A DNA stretch of 64,000 nt from Dysosmobacter sp. Marseille-Q4140 (GTDB taxonomy: Bacteria; Bacillota; Clostridia; Oscillospirales; Oscillospiraceae), in the NCBI GenBank assembly GCA_018228705.1, contig CP073694.1, positions 2,418,001-2,482,000 on the forward strand. Reading direction: 5' to 3'. The notes beneath the pieces were generated by a model. That model made no database searches, had not been told where the DNA came from, and saw nothing but the letters and a program-made list of their open reading frames with translations. Shown here piece after piece: positions 32,084-41,505 of the stretch. Position numbers and translations under genes: made by a program. The first letter of the stretch is position 1. The number at the start of each line of letters is the position of its first letter.

Positions 32084-33280
32084 ATGAAGAAGTTTCTTGC
32101 ATTGACTCTGGCATTGGTGATGGCCTTGTCCCTGGTCGCCTGCGGCGGCGGCAGCGATACCGCTCAGACGGACGAGGATACCGCCACGACCGAGGATACC
32201 GCCACTGACGAGACCACGACCGAGGCTCCCGCCAGCGCCGACGATATCCCCGACACCATGACCAGCGAGGACGGCAAGTATCAGGTGGCCTTCGTCACCG
32301 ACGTGGGCCAGCTGAAGGACAAGTCCTTCAACCAGGGCACCTTTGACGGCGTGAAGCTGTATGCCGCCGCCAACGGCCTGAGCTACAAGTACTATCAGCC
32401 CGCCAACTCCAGCGAGGCCACCGACGATGACCGCTATGACGCCATGAAGGCCGCCGTGGACGGCGGCGCTGAGGTCGTCGTGTGCGCCGGCTACCTGCAG
32501 GAGGCCGCCCTCAAGCGCGCCGCCATGGAGTTCCCCGACGTGCCCTTCGTGTTCATCGACGGCTATCCCCTGACCGATGACGACGGCAATGTCCTGGCCA
32601 ACGTGGCCGGCATCTCCTTCCAGGAGGAGCAGGCCGGTTATCTGGCCGGCTTCGCCGCTGTGAAGGACGGCTTCACCAAGCTGGGCTTCTCCGGCGGCGG
32701 CGGCGGCACCAACGATGCCTGCTGCCGGTTCGGCTACGGCTATGTCCAGGGCGCCAACGCCGCGGCTGAGGAGCTGGGCGTCACCGTCGACATGAACTAC
32801 TCCTGGGAGTACGGCGCCACCTTCTCCGCCTCCACCGAGCTGCAGACCATGATCAGCGGCTGGTATGCCAACGGCACTGAGATCGTCTTTGCCTGCGGCG
32901 GCTCCATGTTCCAGTCCATCGCCGCCGCGGCTTCCGCCAACGACGGCTATGTGATCGGCGTGGACGTGGACCAGTCCGGCGAGTCCGACTACGTGGTCAC
33001 CTCCGCCATGAAGGGTCTGTCTGACGCCGTGCAGTGGGCCGTTGGCCATGTGTATGACGGTACCTTCTCTGAGATCGGCGGCACCGGCACCTCTCTGGGC
33101 GTGAAGGACAACGCCGTGGCGCTGCCCACCGCCGAGGGTTCCTGGCGCTTCGAGACCTTCACCGTGGAGGAGTACGAGGATCTGTATCAGCAGATGCTGG
33201 ACGGCACCCTGGTGGTGGACAACGACTTCTCCAAGCTGGAGACCACCGAGTGGAGCAACGTGAACCTGAGCATTATCTAA
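32084..33280 (+). CDS. BMP-family nucleoside-binding lipoprotein of an ABC importer
   Basis: The 398-aa protein has a lipoprotein signal (MKKFLALTLALVMALSLVAC), an acidic Thr/Asp-rich spacer, and a PnrA/Med-type binding domain (VAFVTDVGQLKDKSFNQGTFDG, KYYQPANSSEATDDD, GGGGTNDACCRFGYGYVQGA, YVVTSAMKGLSDAVQ). PnrA-like proteins bind purine nucleosides. It has its own promoter and terminator, giving more binding protein than membrane subunits, as is usual for ABC importers. Confidence 0.95.
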   Translation: MKKFLALTLALVMALSLVACGGGSDTAQTDEDTATTEDTATDETTTEAPASADDIPDTMTSEDGKYQVAFVTDVGQLKDKSFNQGTFDGVKLYAAANGLSYKYYQPANSSEATDDDRYDAMKAAVDGGAEVVVCAGYLQEAALKRAAMEFPDVPFVFIDGYPLTDDDGNVLANVAGISFQEEQAGYLAGFAAVKDGFTKLGFSGGGGGTNDACCRFGYGYVQGANAAAEELGVTVDMNYSWEYGATFSASTELQTMISGWYANGTEIVFACGGSMFQSIAAAASANDGYVIGVDVDQSGESDYVVTSAMKGLSDAVQWAVGHVYDGTFSEIGGTGTSLGVKDNAVALPTAEGSWRFETFTVEEYEDLYQQMLDGTLVVDNDFSKLETTEWSNVNLSII

Positions 33281-33298
33281 GGCAATATTTCACTGGGG

Positions 33299-33324
33299 AA
33301 AGAGGGCGCGAACGCGCCCTCTTT
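33299..33324 (+). terminator. Terminator of the lipoprotein gene
   Basis: AAAGAGGGCGCG pairs with CGCGCCCTCTTT, followed by CTTTTG. Confidence 0.88.
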
Positions 33325-33357
33325 CTTTTGGCCCCGGCGTTCCGGGGCATGAATTTC

Positions 33358-33386
33358 TTGTGTTTTTTCCCCAAATATTATATAAT
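33358..33386 (+). promoter_or_regulatory. Promoter of the transporter ATPase-permease operon
   Basis: TTGTGT (33358-33363), 17 bp, TATAAT (33381-33386). Confidence 0.7.
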
Positions 33387-33413
33387 AGCTCTATCTATTC
33401 AGGAGAGGGCGGG

Positions 33414-34964
33414 ATGAGGCTTATGGAAGCGGAGAACATCATCGAAATGCTTCACATCACCAAGGAATTCCCCGGCATCATCGCCAATGACGACATCACG
33501 CTCCAGCTGCGGCGGGGAGAGATCCACGCGCTGCTGGGCGAAAACGGCGCCGGAAAGTCCACACTGATGAGCGTGCTGTTTGGCCTGTATCAGCCGGAGG
33601 CGGGCGTCATCAAGAAAAACGGGCAGGAAGTGAAGATCCACGACCCCAACGACGCCACCGCCCTGGGGATCGGCATGGTGCACCAGCACTTCAAGCTGAT
33701 CGACGTGTTCACGGTGCTGGACAACATCATTTTGGGGGCGGAGACCACCAAACTGGGCTTTTTGCAGAAGAAGGAGGCCCGGAAGAAGGTGGAGGCCCTG
33801 TCGGAGAAATACGGCCTCAAGGTGGATCTGGACGCCCGGGTGGAGGATATCACCGTGGGCATGCAGCAGCGGGTGGAGATCCTGAAGATGCTCTACCGGG
33901 ACAACGAGATCCTGATTTTCGACGAGCCCACCGCCGTGCTGACGCCCCAGGAGATCGACGAGCTCATGGCCACCATGAAGGAGTTCGCCAAGGAGGGCAA
34001 GTCCATCCTCTTCATCTCCCACAAGCTCAATGAGATCATGGCCGTGGCCGACCGGGTGACGGTGCTGCGCAAGGGCAAGTGCATCGGCACCGTGGAGACC
34101 AGGGACACGGACAAGCAGTCCCTCAGCAACATGATGGTGGGCCGCCCCGTGCAGCTGGAGGTGGTCAAGGCCCCCGCCCGGCCCACCGACGTGGTGCTGG
34201 ATGTGGCGGGCCTTACCGTGCCCTCCAAGAGCCACAAGCGCAACGCCGTCAACGACGTCACCTTCCAGGTGCGGGCCGGGGAGATCGTCTGCATCGCCGG
34301 CATCGACGGCAACGGCCAGAGCGAGCTGATCTACGGCCTGACGGGGCTGGAGAAGTGCTCCGGCGGCACCGTGAAGCTGTGCGGCCGGGACATCTCCCAC
34401 GCCTCCATCCGCCACCGGGGGGACGACATGAGCCACATCCCCGAGGACCGGCACAAGCACGGGCTGATCCTGGATTTCACCCTGGAGCAGAACATGGTGC
34501 TCCAGCGGTTCCGTGAGCCCCGGTTCCAGCACATGGGCTTCATCAAAAACGGTGCCGTGCGGGAGTACGCCGACAAGCTGATCGAGCAGTATGACGTCCG
34601 CTCCGGCCAGGGGCCCGTCACCGTGGCCCGCAGCATGTCCGGCGGCAACCAGCAAAAGGCCATCATCGCCCGGGAGGTGGACCGGGACAAGCCGCTGATC
34701 GTGGCCGTCCAGCCCACCCGGGGCCTGGACGTGGGCGCCATCGAATACATCCACAGCCAGCTGGTGGCGGAGCGGGACAAGGGCCGCGCCGTGCTGCTGG
34801 TGTCGCTGGAGCTGGACGAGGTCATGAGCCTCAGCGACCGGATCCTGGTGATGTACGAGGGCGAGATCGTGGGCGAGCTGGATCCCCGGACCACCACCGT
34901 GCAGGAGCTGGGCCTGTATATGGCAGGCGCCAAGAGAACGACGAAGGCAGGTGAGACGGCGTGA
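33414..34964 (+). CDS. Double-domain ABC transporter ATP-binding protein, nucleoside importer
   Basis: The 516-aa protein carries two ATPase domains in tandem. The first has LLGENGAGKSTLM, a Q-loop (MVHQHFKL), a signature replaced by TVGMQQRVEILK and LIFDEPTAVLTP. The second has CIAGIDGNGQSEL, MSGGNQQKAIIARE and LIVAVQPTRGLD, typical of the degenerate second half of YufO/RbsA-like proteins. It energises the permeases downstream. ATG 33414 has AGGAG 8 bases upstream. Confidence 0.95.
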   Translation: MRLMEAENIIEMLHITKEFPGIIANDDITLQLRRGEIHALLGENGAGKSTLMSVLFGLYQPEAGVIKKNGQEVKIHDPNDATALGIGMVHQHFKLIDVFTVLDNIILGAETTKLGFLQKKEARKKVEALSEKYGLKVDLDARVEDITVGMQQRVEILKMLYRDNEILIFDEPTAVLTPQEIDELMATMKEFAKEGKSILFISHKLNEIMAVADRVTVLRKGKCIGTVETRDTDKQSLSNMMVGRPVQLEVVKAPARPTDVVLDVAGLTVPSKSHKRNAVNDVTFQVRAGEIVCIAGIDGNGQSELIYGLTGLEKCSGGTVKLCGRDISHASIRHRGDDMSHIPEDRHKHGLILDFTLEQNMVLQRFREPRFQHMGFIKNGAVREYADKLIEQYDVRSGQGPVTVARSMSGGNQQKAIIAREVDRDKPLIVAVQPTRGLDVGAIEYIHSQLVAERDKGRAVLLVSLELDEVMSLSDRILVMYEGEIVGELDPRTTTVQELGLYMAGAKRTTKAGETA

Positions 34965-36214
34965 AGCAAAAGGGTTCCAATCTGTTGGAGCGGGACGGCA
35001 CCAAATCCGTGCTGGCGTCCCTGATCTCCATTTTCATCGGCCTGATCGTGGGCGGCGTCATCATTCTGATCGTGGGCCTGGGCTCTCCGGAGCTGGGCAT
35101 CACCGGTGCCTGGGACGGCATCCGGCTGGTGTTCTGCGGCCTCTTCGCCACCGGACGGGACGCCGCCGGCGCCCTGACCTTCGGCTTCAACCCCACCAAC
35201 ATGGGCAATATGCTCTTCCGGGCCACGCCGCTGATCCTGACGGGCCTTTCCGTGGCCGTGGCCTTCAAGACGGGCCTTTTCAACATCGGCGCGCCGGGCC
35301 AGTACCTGATGGGCACCGCCGCCACGCTGATGCTGGCCCTGGGCATCCCCTCCGAGACCGTCCCCGCCGGGCTGATCTGGGTGATCGCCTTTTTGGGCGG
35401 CATCCTGGCCGGCGCCGTGTGGGGCTGCATCCCGGGCCTGGTGAAGGCCTTCCTCAACATCAACGAGGTGCTGGCCTGCATCATGACCAACTGGATCGCC
35501 GCCAATCTGGTCACCTGGATGTTCGACGGCAGCGACTACCGCAACCTGGTGGAGAACACCAAGAGCGGCTATATCTACAAGACCTCCTTCAACGGCGTCC
35601 AGACGCCCAAGCTGGGGCTGGACAAGCTCTTCCCCAACTCCCAGGTCAACGGCGGCATCCTGGTGGCCATCGTCATCGCGGTGCTGATCTACATCCTTAT
35701 GAGCAAGACCACCCTGGGCTATGAGCTCAAGGCCTGCGGCGCCAACCGCCACGCCGCCCGGTACGCCGGCATCGCCGACAAGCGCAACATCGTGCTGTCC
35801 ATGGCCATCGCCGGCGGCCTCTCCGGCGCCGCGGCGTCGCTGTACTACCTCTCCGGCAACACCGAGTTCTTCTGGTCCACCTACCAGTCCCTGCCCGCCA
35901 CGGGCTTCAACGGCATCCCCGTGGCCCTGCTGGCGGCCAGCCATCCCATCGCGGTGGTGTTCACCGGCTGCTTCATGTCCATGCTGGACATCGTGGGACT
36001 GCAGATGACCAACCTGACGGCCTACAACGAGTACATCACCGACGTGATCATCGCGGTGATCGTGTACCTCAGCGCCTTCTCCCTGGTGATCAAGATGCTG
36101 CTCAGCGCCCGGGGCAAGCGCCGGGCTGCGGCGGCGGAGCAGGCGGCCCCGGCGGCCGCACCGGCAAAGGACGGGCCGGATGGAACGGATGGGAAAGGAG
36201 GCGATGGGGTATGA
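34961..36214 (+). CDS. ABC transporter permease 1 (YufP type)
   Basis: The 417-aa polytopic protein starts with GTG at 34961 overlapping the ATPase stop. It has about nine hydrophobic segments, a large extracytoplasmic loop after residue 180 (FDGSDYRNLVENTKSGYIYK) and the conserved AACGANRHAARYAGI-type cytoplasmic loop (KACGANRHAARYAGIADKRN). The C-terminus is Ala/Lys-rich. It should pair with the next permease to form the channel. Confidence 0.94.
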   Translation: MKQKGSNLLERDGTKSVLASLISIFIGLIVGGVIILIVGLGSPELGITGAWDGIRLVFCGLFATGRDAAGALTFGFNPTNMGNMLFRATPLILTGLSVAVAFKTGLFNIGAPGQYLMGTAATLMLALGIPSETVPAGLIWVIAFLGGILAGAVWGCIPGLVKAFLNINEVLACIMTNWIAANLVTWMFDGSDYRNLVENTKSGYIYKTSFNGVQTPKLGLDKLFPNSQVNGGILVAIVIAVLIYILMSKTTLGYELKACGANRHAARYAGIADKRNIVLSMAIAGGLSGAAASLYYLSGNTEFFWSTYQSLPATGFNGIPVALLAASHPIAVVFTGCFMSMLDIVGLQMTNLTAYNEYITDVIIAVIVYLSAFSLVIKMLLSARGKRRAAAAEQAAPAAAPAKDGPDGTDGKGGDGV

Positions 36215-37242
36215 CGTTTCTGATCCAGCAGACCCTGATCTACGCCGTCCCCCTGATGATCGTGGCCCTGGCCGGCGTGTTCGCCGAGCGCAGCGGCATC
36301 ATCAACCTGGCGCTGGAAGGCATCATGATTTTCGGCGCCTTCGTGGGCGTGCTGTTCGTCAACGTGACCCAGCAGGCGGGCACCTTCGCCGAGGCCAAGG
36401 CTGCCGGCGACTGGGTGGCCCTCCAGGGCTTCATGCTGCTGGCCATGCTGGCGGCGGCGGTGATGGGGGCCGTGTTCTCCCTGCTGCTGAGCTTTGCCTC
36501 CGTGAACCTGAAGGCGGACCAGACCATCGGCGGCACCGCGCTGAACCTGCTGGCCCCCGCCCTGGTGCTGTTCTTCATCCGCATCATCGCCAACCAGAAC
36601 ACCCTCCAGATGGCCGAGGGCGACTCCGCCAGCTGGTTCATGATCAAAAAGAGCTTCTTCGGCTACGGCCGCGGCGATGAGATGGGCTTCCTGGGCTCCA
36701 CCTTCGTCGACAAGACCTACCTTGCCACCTACATCTGCATCCTGCTGTTCGTGGTGCTGTCCATCCTGCTGTACAAGACCCGCTTCGGCCTGCGGCTGCG
36801 CTCCTGCGGTGAAAATCCCCAGGCGGCGGACTCTCTGGGCATCAACGTCTACAAGATGCGCTACGCCGGCACCACCATCTCCGGCGCCCTGGCGGGCATG
36901 GGCGGCTTCGTCTACGCCATGACCACCGCCAACTGCGCCTCCACCGGCGACGTGGCGGGCTTCGGCTTCCTGGCCCTGGCGGTGATGATCTTCGGCAACT
37001 GGAAGCCCCTGAACATCGCCGGCGCGGCGTTGATCTTCGGCCTGTTCAAGTGCATCGCCGCCTCCTACTCCAGCATCGACATCAACGGCGACGGCGTGTT
37101 CCTGCTCAAGGAGATCGGCGTGAGCCCCCACTTCTACCGGATGCTGCCCTATATCATCACCCTGGTGGTGCTGGCCTTCACCTCCAAGAAGTCCCGGGCC
37201 CCCAAGGCCGAGGGCATCCCCTACGACAAGGGCCAGCGCTGA
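36211..37242 (+). CDS. ABC transporter permease 2 (YufQ type)
   Basis: The 343-aa permease begins with ATG at 36211 overlapping the previous stop (ATGA). It has the family N-terminus (AGVFAERSGIINLALEG), the coupling loop (RSCGENPQAADSLGINVYKMRY) and GFLALAVMIFGNWKP near the C-terminus. It completes the heterodimeric nucleoside importer. Confidence 0.94.
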   Translation: MTFLIQQTLIYAVPLMIVALAGVFAERSGIINLALEGIMIFGAFVGVLFVNVTQQAGTFAEAKAAGDWVALQGFMLLAMLAAAVMGAVFSLLLSFASVNLKADQTIGGTALNLLAPALVLFFIRIIANQNTLQMAEGDSASWFMIKKSFFGYGRGDEMGFLGSTFVDKTYLATYICILLFVVLSILLYKTRFGLRLRSCGENPQAADSLGINVYKMRYAGTTISGALAGMGGFVYAMTTANCASTGDVAGFGFLALAVMIFGNWKPLNIAGAALIFGLFKCIAASYSSIDINGDGVFLLKEIGVSPHFYRMLPYIITLVVLAFTSKKSRAPKAEGIPYDKGQR

Positions 37243-37258
37243 GAGAGGGGGGAGCGCC

Positions 37259-37897
37259 ATGGAACCGAACTTTTTCCAGCTCCCCGTCTGTGTGGGAGAC
37301 GTGACGCTGCGGGTGGCCCGGGGCCACTTTGCCACCCGTCACAGCCACATCAACTATCTCATCGACGTGACCGCCCAGAAGGCCAGCCTCCGGGAGGCGG
37401 AGGCCGTGGCCCAGCAGCTGGCGGAGCGGCACCTGTCCAACAGCCTGGTGGACACCATTTTGTGCCTGGACGGCACCCGGGTCATCGGCACCTGCCTTGC
37501 CCGGCAGCTGACCCAGTCCGGCTACCGCTCCATGAACGAGGGCCGGGACATGTATGTCCTCCGGGCGGAGGCCGACGGCGAGGGCAAGATCCTGATTCGG
37601 GACAATGCCCGCCACATGATCCGGGGGAAGAACGTGCTGCTCCTGGTGGCCTCTCTGACCACCGGCACCACCGCCCGCCGGGGCATGGAGTGCGTGGCGT
37701 ACTACGGCGGCCATGTGGCCGGCGTGGCCGCCATTTACAGCCATAAGACGGTCATGGAGGACGTGCCCGTGGCGTCGCTGTTCGATTACACGGACCTGCC
37801 GGATTACGCCAGCTATCCGCCGGACCAGTGTCCCTTCTGCCGCCGGGGCGTGCCCCTGGACGCGGTGGTCAACAGCTTCGGCTATTCTGTCATATGA
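37259..37897 (+). CDS. Phosphoribosyltransferase-like protein with degenerate PRPP loop
   Basis: The 212-aa protein follows the importer by 16 bp and has a ribosome site (GAGAGGGGGGAG). It resembles orotate PRTase-like proteins: a central parallel-sheet region and NVLLLVASLTTGTTARRG. In active PRTases this loop carries two acidic residues before TTGTT (for example VDDVITTGTT); here they read VASL. A CPFCRRG motif lies near the C-terminus. It may be a non-catalytic nucleotide-binding regulator or an enzyme with altered activity. A link to nucleoside uptake is inferred from position. Confidence 0.7.
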   Translation: MEPNFFQLPVCVGDVTLRVARGHFATRHSHINYLIDVTAQKASLREAEAVAQQLAERHLSNSLVDTILCLDGTRVIGTCLARQLTQSGYRSMNEGRDMYVLRAEADGEGKILIRDNARHMIRGKNVLLLVASLTTGTTARRGMECVAYYGGHVAGVAAIYSHKTVMEDVPVASLFDYTDLPDYASYPPDQCPFCRRGVPLDAVVNSFGYSVI

Positions 37898-37909
37898 CGC
37901 AGCGAAACC

Positions 37910-37939
37910 GCACCCCCGGCGCCTGGGCGCCGGGGGTGC
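37910..37939. terminator. Convergent terminator
   Basis: A 14-bp stem (GCACCCCCGGCGCC with GGCGCCGGGGGTGC) lies between the PRTase-like gene and ylbJ. Confidence 0.7.
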
Positions 37940-37986
37940 GGTGCGTCGCAGGGGAGGCCGGACCGGGACGCCGGAGGAGGGATTGC

Positions 37987-38907
37987 CTATCCCAGCACGT
38001 ACCCCGCCAGTGAAGCCGCCAGCGCCGCCGCCAGGAGGCCCTGGACCGCCTTGCCCCGGAGACAGGCTGCCGGGGACAGGCCGCTGCCCTCCAGCACCGC
38101 CGCCGTCTGGCACAGCACCGACAGCCCGCCCCAGCCCGCCATGCCGGAGGCCAGGATGAAGCCGAAGCGGTCCGGCGTCAGCAGGGGCGTCAGGGAGAAC
38201 AGCTCCGTGAGCCCCACCAGCGCCGCCCCGGCCCGGCCCCCCAGGGCCGCCAGAGGCCTTGCCAGCACGTAGAAGAACACCACGAAGGCGCACACCGACG
38301 CCATGCCCCGCAGAGACGCTGCCACCGCCTCCACCAGGGCGGCGGGGGCCGACACGGCCCGGAAGGCCGGCGGCCGGGTCAGCTGCCGCCGCCGGGCGGG
38401 CCGCGCCCGGCCCCGGAACAAAAGGCCCGTCAGCAGCGCCGAGAGCAGGTGGATCAGCCACAGCCAGATCCCCGTCCGCACGCTGCCGAACACCCCCACG
38501 CCCAGGACGCTGATGAGGAACACCGGGTTGGAGTTGTTGCAGAAGGTCAGCAGCCGCTCCCCCTCCTCCCGGGATACCAGTCCCGCCCGGCACAGCTGCG
38601 CGGCGGTGGAGGCGCCGATGGGGTAGCCCCCCACCAGCCCCAGCACCAGCGCGGCGCTGCCGGCCCCGGGCACCCGGTAGAGCGGTTCCATCAGCCCCGC
38701 CAGCCAGGGGGCTGCCAGCTCGCCGAAGCCCAGGGACAGCAGGGCGGAGGTGACTACCAGGAAGGGGAACAGCGCCGGGACCACGGACCGGGCGCACAGG
38801 TCCAGCGCCTCCTCCACGGAGGCCCGGACCGCGGCGGCGTCCGCCAGCATCCACAGCAGCAGTCCGCACAGTCCCAGACAGGCCAAAAGGCGCCAGCGCA
38901 GTCTCAT
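37987..38907 (-). CDS. ylbJ: Sporulation integral membrane protein YlbJ
   Basis: The 306-aa protein has about eight membrane helices. Family features include SVVPALFPFLVVTSALL, GLVGGYPIGASTAAQL and FCNNSNPVFLISVLGVGVFG, with a nucleoside-recognition-like fold. In Bacillus, YlbJ is mother-cell expressed under sigma-E and needed for spore heat resistance. It is divergent from yqfC-yqfD, another sigma-E-dependent pair. Confidence 0.92.
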   Translation of the reverse strand: MRLRWRLLACLGLCGLLLWMLADAAAVRASVEEALDLCARSVVPALFPFLVVTSALLSLGFGELAAPWLAGLMEPLYRVPGAGSAALVLGLVGGYPIGASTAAQLCRAGLVSREEGERLLTFCNNSNPVFLISVLGVGVFGSVRTGIWLWLIHLLSALLTGLLFRGRARPARRRQLTRPPAFRAVSAPAALVEAVAASLRGMASVCAFVVFFYVLARPLAALGGRAGAALVGLTELFSLTPLLTPDRFGFILASGMAGWGGLSVLCQTAAVLEGSGLSPAACLRGKAVQGLLAAALAASLAGYVLG

Positions 38908-38991
38908 TCCCCCGTCACCCCCCGCCTGAGTCTATGCCCCGCCGGCGGCGGCTATGCCGCCGTGGGACACGCAAGTTTCTCCCCGGCGGCG

Positions 38992-38999
38992 CATACAGT
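38992..38999 (+). promoter_or_regulatory. Possible sigma-E -10 element before yqfC
   Basis: CATACAGT matches the sigma-E/K -10. The upstream -35 region (GCAAGT) is a weak match. Confidence 0.4.
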
Positions 39000-39017
39000 C
39001 GGGGGAGAGGTGAGACG

Positions 39018-39302
39018 ATGGAGCGGAACAAAAAAGACAAGGCGGGGGTCCTGGACACGGTGGCGGAGCTGTTCGACCTGCCGGCGGACGTGGTGGCGGG
39101 CCTGCCCCACCTGGAGATGGTGGGCAGCCGCCAGCTGTATCTGGAGCACCACGCCGGGATCCTGTCCTATGGGGAGGAGCAGATCGACGTGAACACCTCC
39201 GGCGGTGTGCTGCGGGTGCGGGGGCAGCGGCTGTCCCTGATGGCCATGACGGCGGAGGAGCTGCGGATCGGCGGGCGGATCGCCGCCGTGGAGTGGGTGT
39301 AG
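39018..39302 (+). CDS. yqfC: Sporulation protein YqfC
   Basis: The 94-aa protein has the YqfC pattern LFDLPADVVAGLPHLEMVGSRQLYLEHHAGILSY and ends with RVRGQRLSLMAMTAEELRIGGRI. It is a small mother-cell sporulation protein, a putative partner of YqfD, which starts 3 bp downstream. ATG 39018 follows GAGAGGTGAG. Confidence 0.93.
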   Translation: MERNKKDKAGVLDTVAELFDLPADVVAGLPHLEMVGSRQLYLEHHAGILSYGEEQIDVNTSGGVLRVRGQRLSLMAMTAEELRIGGRIAAVEWV

Positions 39303-39305
39303 GCC

Positions 39306-40511
39306 ATGCTGAAAGAGATCGTCAACCGCCTCCGCGGCCAGACCTGGGTGCGGGTGGAGGCCCCCTTCCCGGAGCGGGTGCTGAACCTGTGCAGCGCCAG
39401 GGGGCTGGCCTTCTGGGACCTGGAGTGGCAGTCGGAGACCGCCTTCACCTGCCGCCTCAGCCGCCGGGACTGCGGGCGGCTGCGGCGGGCTCTGCGGAGG
39501 ATGGAGTGCGAGATGACCGTGGTCCGGGGCGAGGGCGTGCCCTTCTTCCTGGGCCGGTTCCGCCGGCGGCAGGTGCTGCTGGCGGGCCTCACGGCGTGCG
39601 TGCTGTGGGTGACGGTGGGGTCCTTCTTCATCTGGGACTTCACCGTGGAGGGCAACGAGACCGTCTCGGACGAGGAGATCCTAAGGGCTCTGGAGAAAAA
39701 CGGCATCGGCATCGGTACGCTGGGCCTGGGCCTGGACACGGAGGACCTGCGCAATCACATCCTGCTGGAGATCCCGGAGCTCAACTGGCTCACCGTCAAC
39801 GTCTCCGGCTGCCGGGCCACGGTCCAGGTGCAGGAGCGGCGGCCGGTGCCGGAGCTGGTCAGCAAACGGGAACCGGCCAACGTAGTGGCCCGTCGGGCCG
39901 GTCTGGTGCTGGAGATCCAGGCGCTGGACGGCACCGCCTGCGTCCTGCCGGGCACGGCTGTGACGGAGGGGCAGATCCTGATCTCCGGCGTGGAGGACAC
40001 GCAGACCCTGGGCGCCCGGGTCCTCACCGGCATGGGCACCGTGGAGGCCCGGACCTGGTATACGCTCACTGCCGACCTGCCCCTTTCGGCGCCGGTGAAG
40101 CGCTACACCGGGGAGGAGCGGACCTTTTACTCCCTGGTCCTGGGGACGGAGCGGATAAAATTCTTCTCAAACAGTGGCATGGAGGCCGGTTCTTATGATA
40201 AAATAACCACCAGAGACCGTCTCACCTTCTTTGGCGTGCCGCTGCCGGTGACGCTGGAGCGGGAGACGTGCCGGTACTATGAGCCCCAGGCCGCCGCCGT
40301 GGATATCGCCGCCGCGGAGGACGCGGCCGAGGCGGCCCTGACCGACTACCTTCACACCCTGGTGGACGACTACGGCACCGTGTCCTCCACCCTCTGCTCC
40401 TCCCGCCAGCGGGGCGAGACGCTGACAGTGACGCTGACGGCGGAGTGTGTGGAGCAGATCGCCCAGACGGTGCCCATCTATACGGAAGAACCGGACGGAG
40501 ACCGCCCGTAA
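39306..40511 (+). CDS. yqfD: Sporulation protein YqfD
   Basis: The 401-aa protein has a cytoplasmic N-terminal segment, one membrane helix (VLLAGLTACVLWVTVGSFFIW) and an extracytoplasmic POTRA-like region (FTVEGNETVSDEEILRALEKNGI). The YqfD C-terminal domain includes LVSKREPANVVARRAGLVL. It is required for forespore engulfment-stage morphogenesis in Bacillus. It is 19 bp upstream of phoH, the standard Firmicute order. Confidence 0.93.
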   Translation: MLKEIVNRLRGQTWVRVEAPFPERVLNLCSARGLAFWDLEWQSETAFTCRLSRRDCGRLRRALRRMECEMTVVRGEGVPFFLGRFRRRQVLLAGLTACVLWVTVGSFFIWDFTVEGNETVSDEEILRALEKNGIGIGTLGLGLDTEDLRNHILLEIPELNWLTVNVSGCRATVQVQERRPVPELVSKREPANVVARRAGLVLEIQALDGTACVLPGTAVTEGQILISGVEDTQTLGARVLTGMGTVEARTWYTLTADLPLSAPVKRYTGEERTFYSLVLGTERIKFFSNSGMEAGSYDKITTRDRLTFFGVPLPVTLERETCRYYEPQAAAVDIAAAEDAAEAALTDYLHTLVDDYGTVSSTLCSSRQRGETLTVTLTAECVEQIAQTVPIYTEEPDGDRP

Positions 40512-40530
40512 AAAGCACAGGAGTGATACT

Positions 40531-41505
40531 TTGGAACAGAGAATCAGCATTGAGCGGCTGGAGCAGGCCGTGAACATCTTCGGGTCCTTCGACGAGAACA
40601 TCCGCCTGCTGGAGCAGGAGTTCTCCGTCACGGTGGTGAACCGGGACGGAGAGCTCCGGGTGGAGGGCGAGCCGGAGAACACGATGCTGGCCTGCAAGGC
40701 CATCCAGGCCCTGCTGACCCTCTCCTCCCGGGGAGAGGCCATCGGCGAGCAGAACGTGCGCTACGTCATCGGATTGGTCCGCTCCGGCAAGGAGGAGCAG
40801 ATCACCCAGCTGACCGGGGACGTGCTGTGCATCTCCGCCAAGGGCCGGCCCATCAAGCCCAAGACCATCGGCCAGAAGGAGTATATCGCCTCCGTTCTGA
40901 AAAACACCGTCACCATCGGCGTGGGCCCGGCGGGCACCGGCAAGACGTATCTGGCCGTGGCCGCCGCCGTCCAGGCCTTCCGGGACAAGCAGGTCAACCG
41001 CATCATCCTCACCCGCCCGGCGGTGGAGGCCGGCGAGCGGCTGGGCTTTCTTCCCGGCGACCTCCAGAGCAAGGTGGACCCGTACCTGCGGCCGCTGTAT
41101 GACGCCCTGTTCGACATGCTGGGGGCGGAGACCTACCAGAAGTACCTGGAGCGGGGCAACATCGAGGTAGCGCCCCTGGCCTATATGCGGGGCCGCACCC
41201 TGGACGACAGCTTCATCATCCTGGACGAGGCCCAGAACACCTCCCGGGAGCAGATGAAGATGTTCCTGACCCGCCTGGGCTTCGGGTCCAAGATCGTCAT
41301 TACCGGCGACGTGACCCAGATCGACCTGCCCGACGGCAAGGCCTCTGGCCTCCGGGAGGCCATGCGGGTGCTGCGGAAGGTGGAGGGCATCGGCATCTGC
41401 GAGCTGACCAACGCCGACGTGGTCCGCCACGTCATGGTCCAGCGGATCGTGGCGGCCTATGAGGAGTACGAGAACGCCAGAAACGGCGGAAAGGGGAAGA
41501 AGTGA
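40531..41505 (+). CDS. phoH: PhoH-family ATPase/ribonuclease-like protein
   Basis: The 324-aa protein has a P-loop [33 protein letters not shown], the Walker [16 protein letters not shown] and [15 protein letters not shown] at 40531 is the start, supported by AGGAG upstream. PhoH next to ybeY is a conserved pairing tied to RNA processing and ribosome maturation. Confidence 0.95.
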   Translation: MEQRISIERLEQAVNIFGSFDENIRLLEQEFSVTVVNRDGELRVEGEPENTMLACKAIQALLTLSSRGEAIGEQNVRYVIGLVRSGKEEQITQLTGDVLCISAKGRPIKPKTIGQKEYIASVLKNTVTIGVGPAGTGKTYLAVAAAVQAFRDKQVNRIILTRPAVEAGERLGFLPGDLQSKVDPYLRPLYDALFDMLGAETYQKYLERGNIEVAPLAYMRGRTLDDSFIILDEAQNTSREQMKMFLTRLGFGSKIVITGDVTQIDLPDGKASGLREAMRVLRKVEGIGICELTNADVVRHVMVQRIVAAYEEYENARNGGKGKK

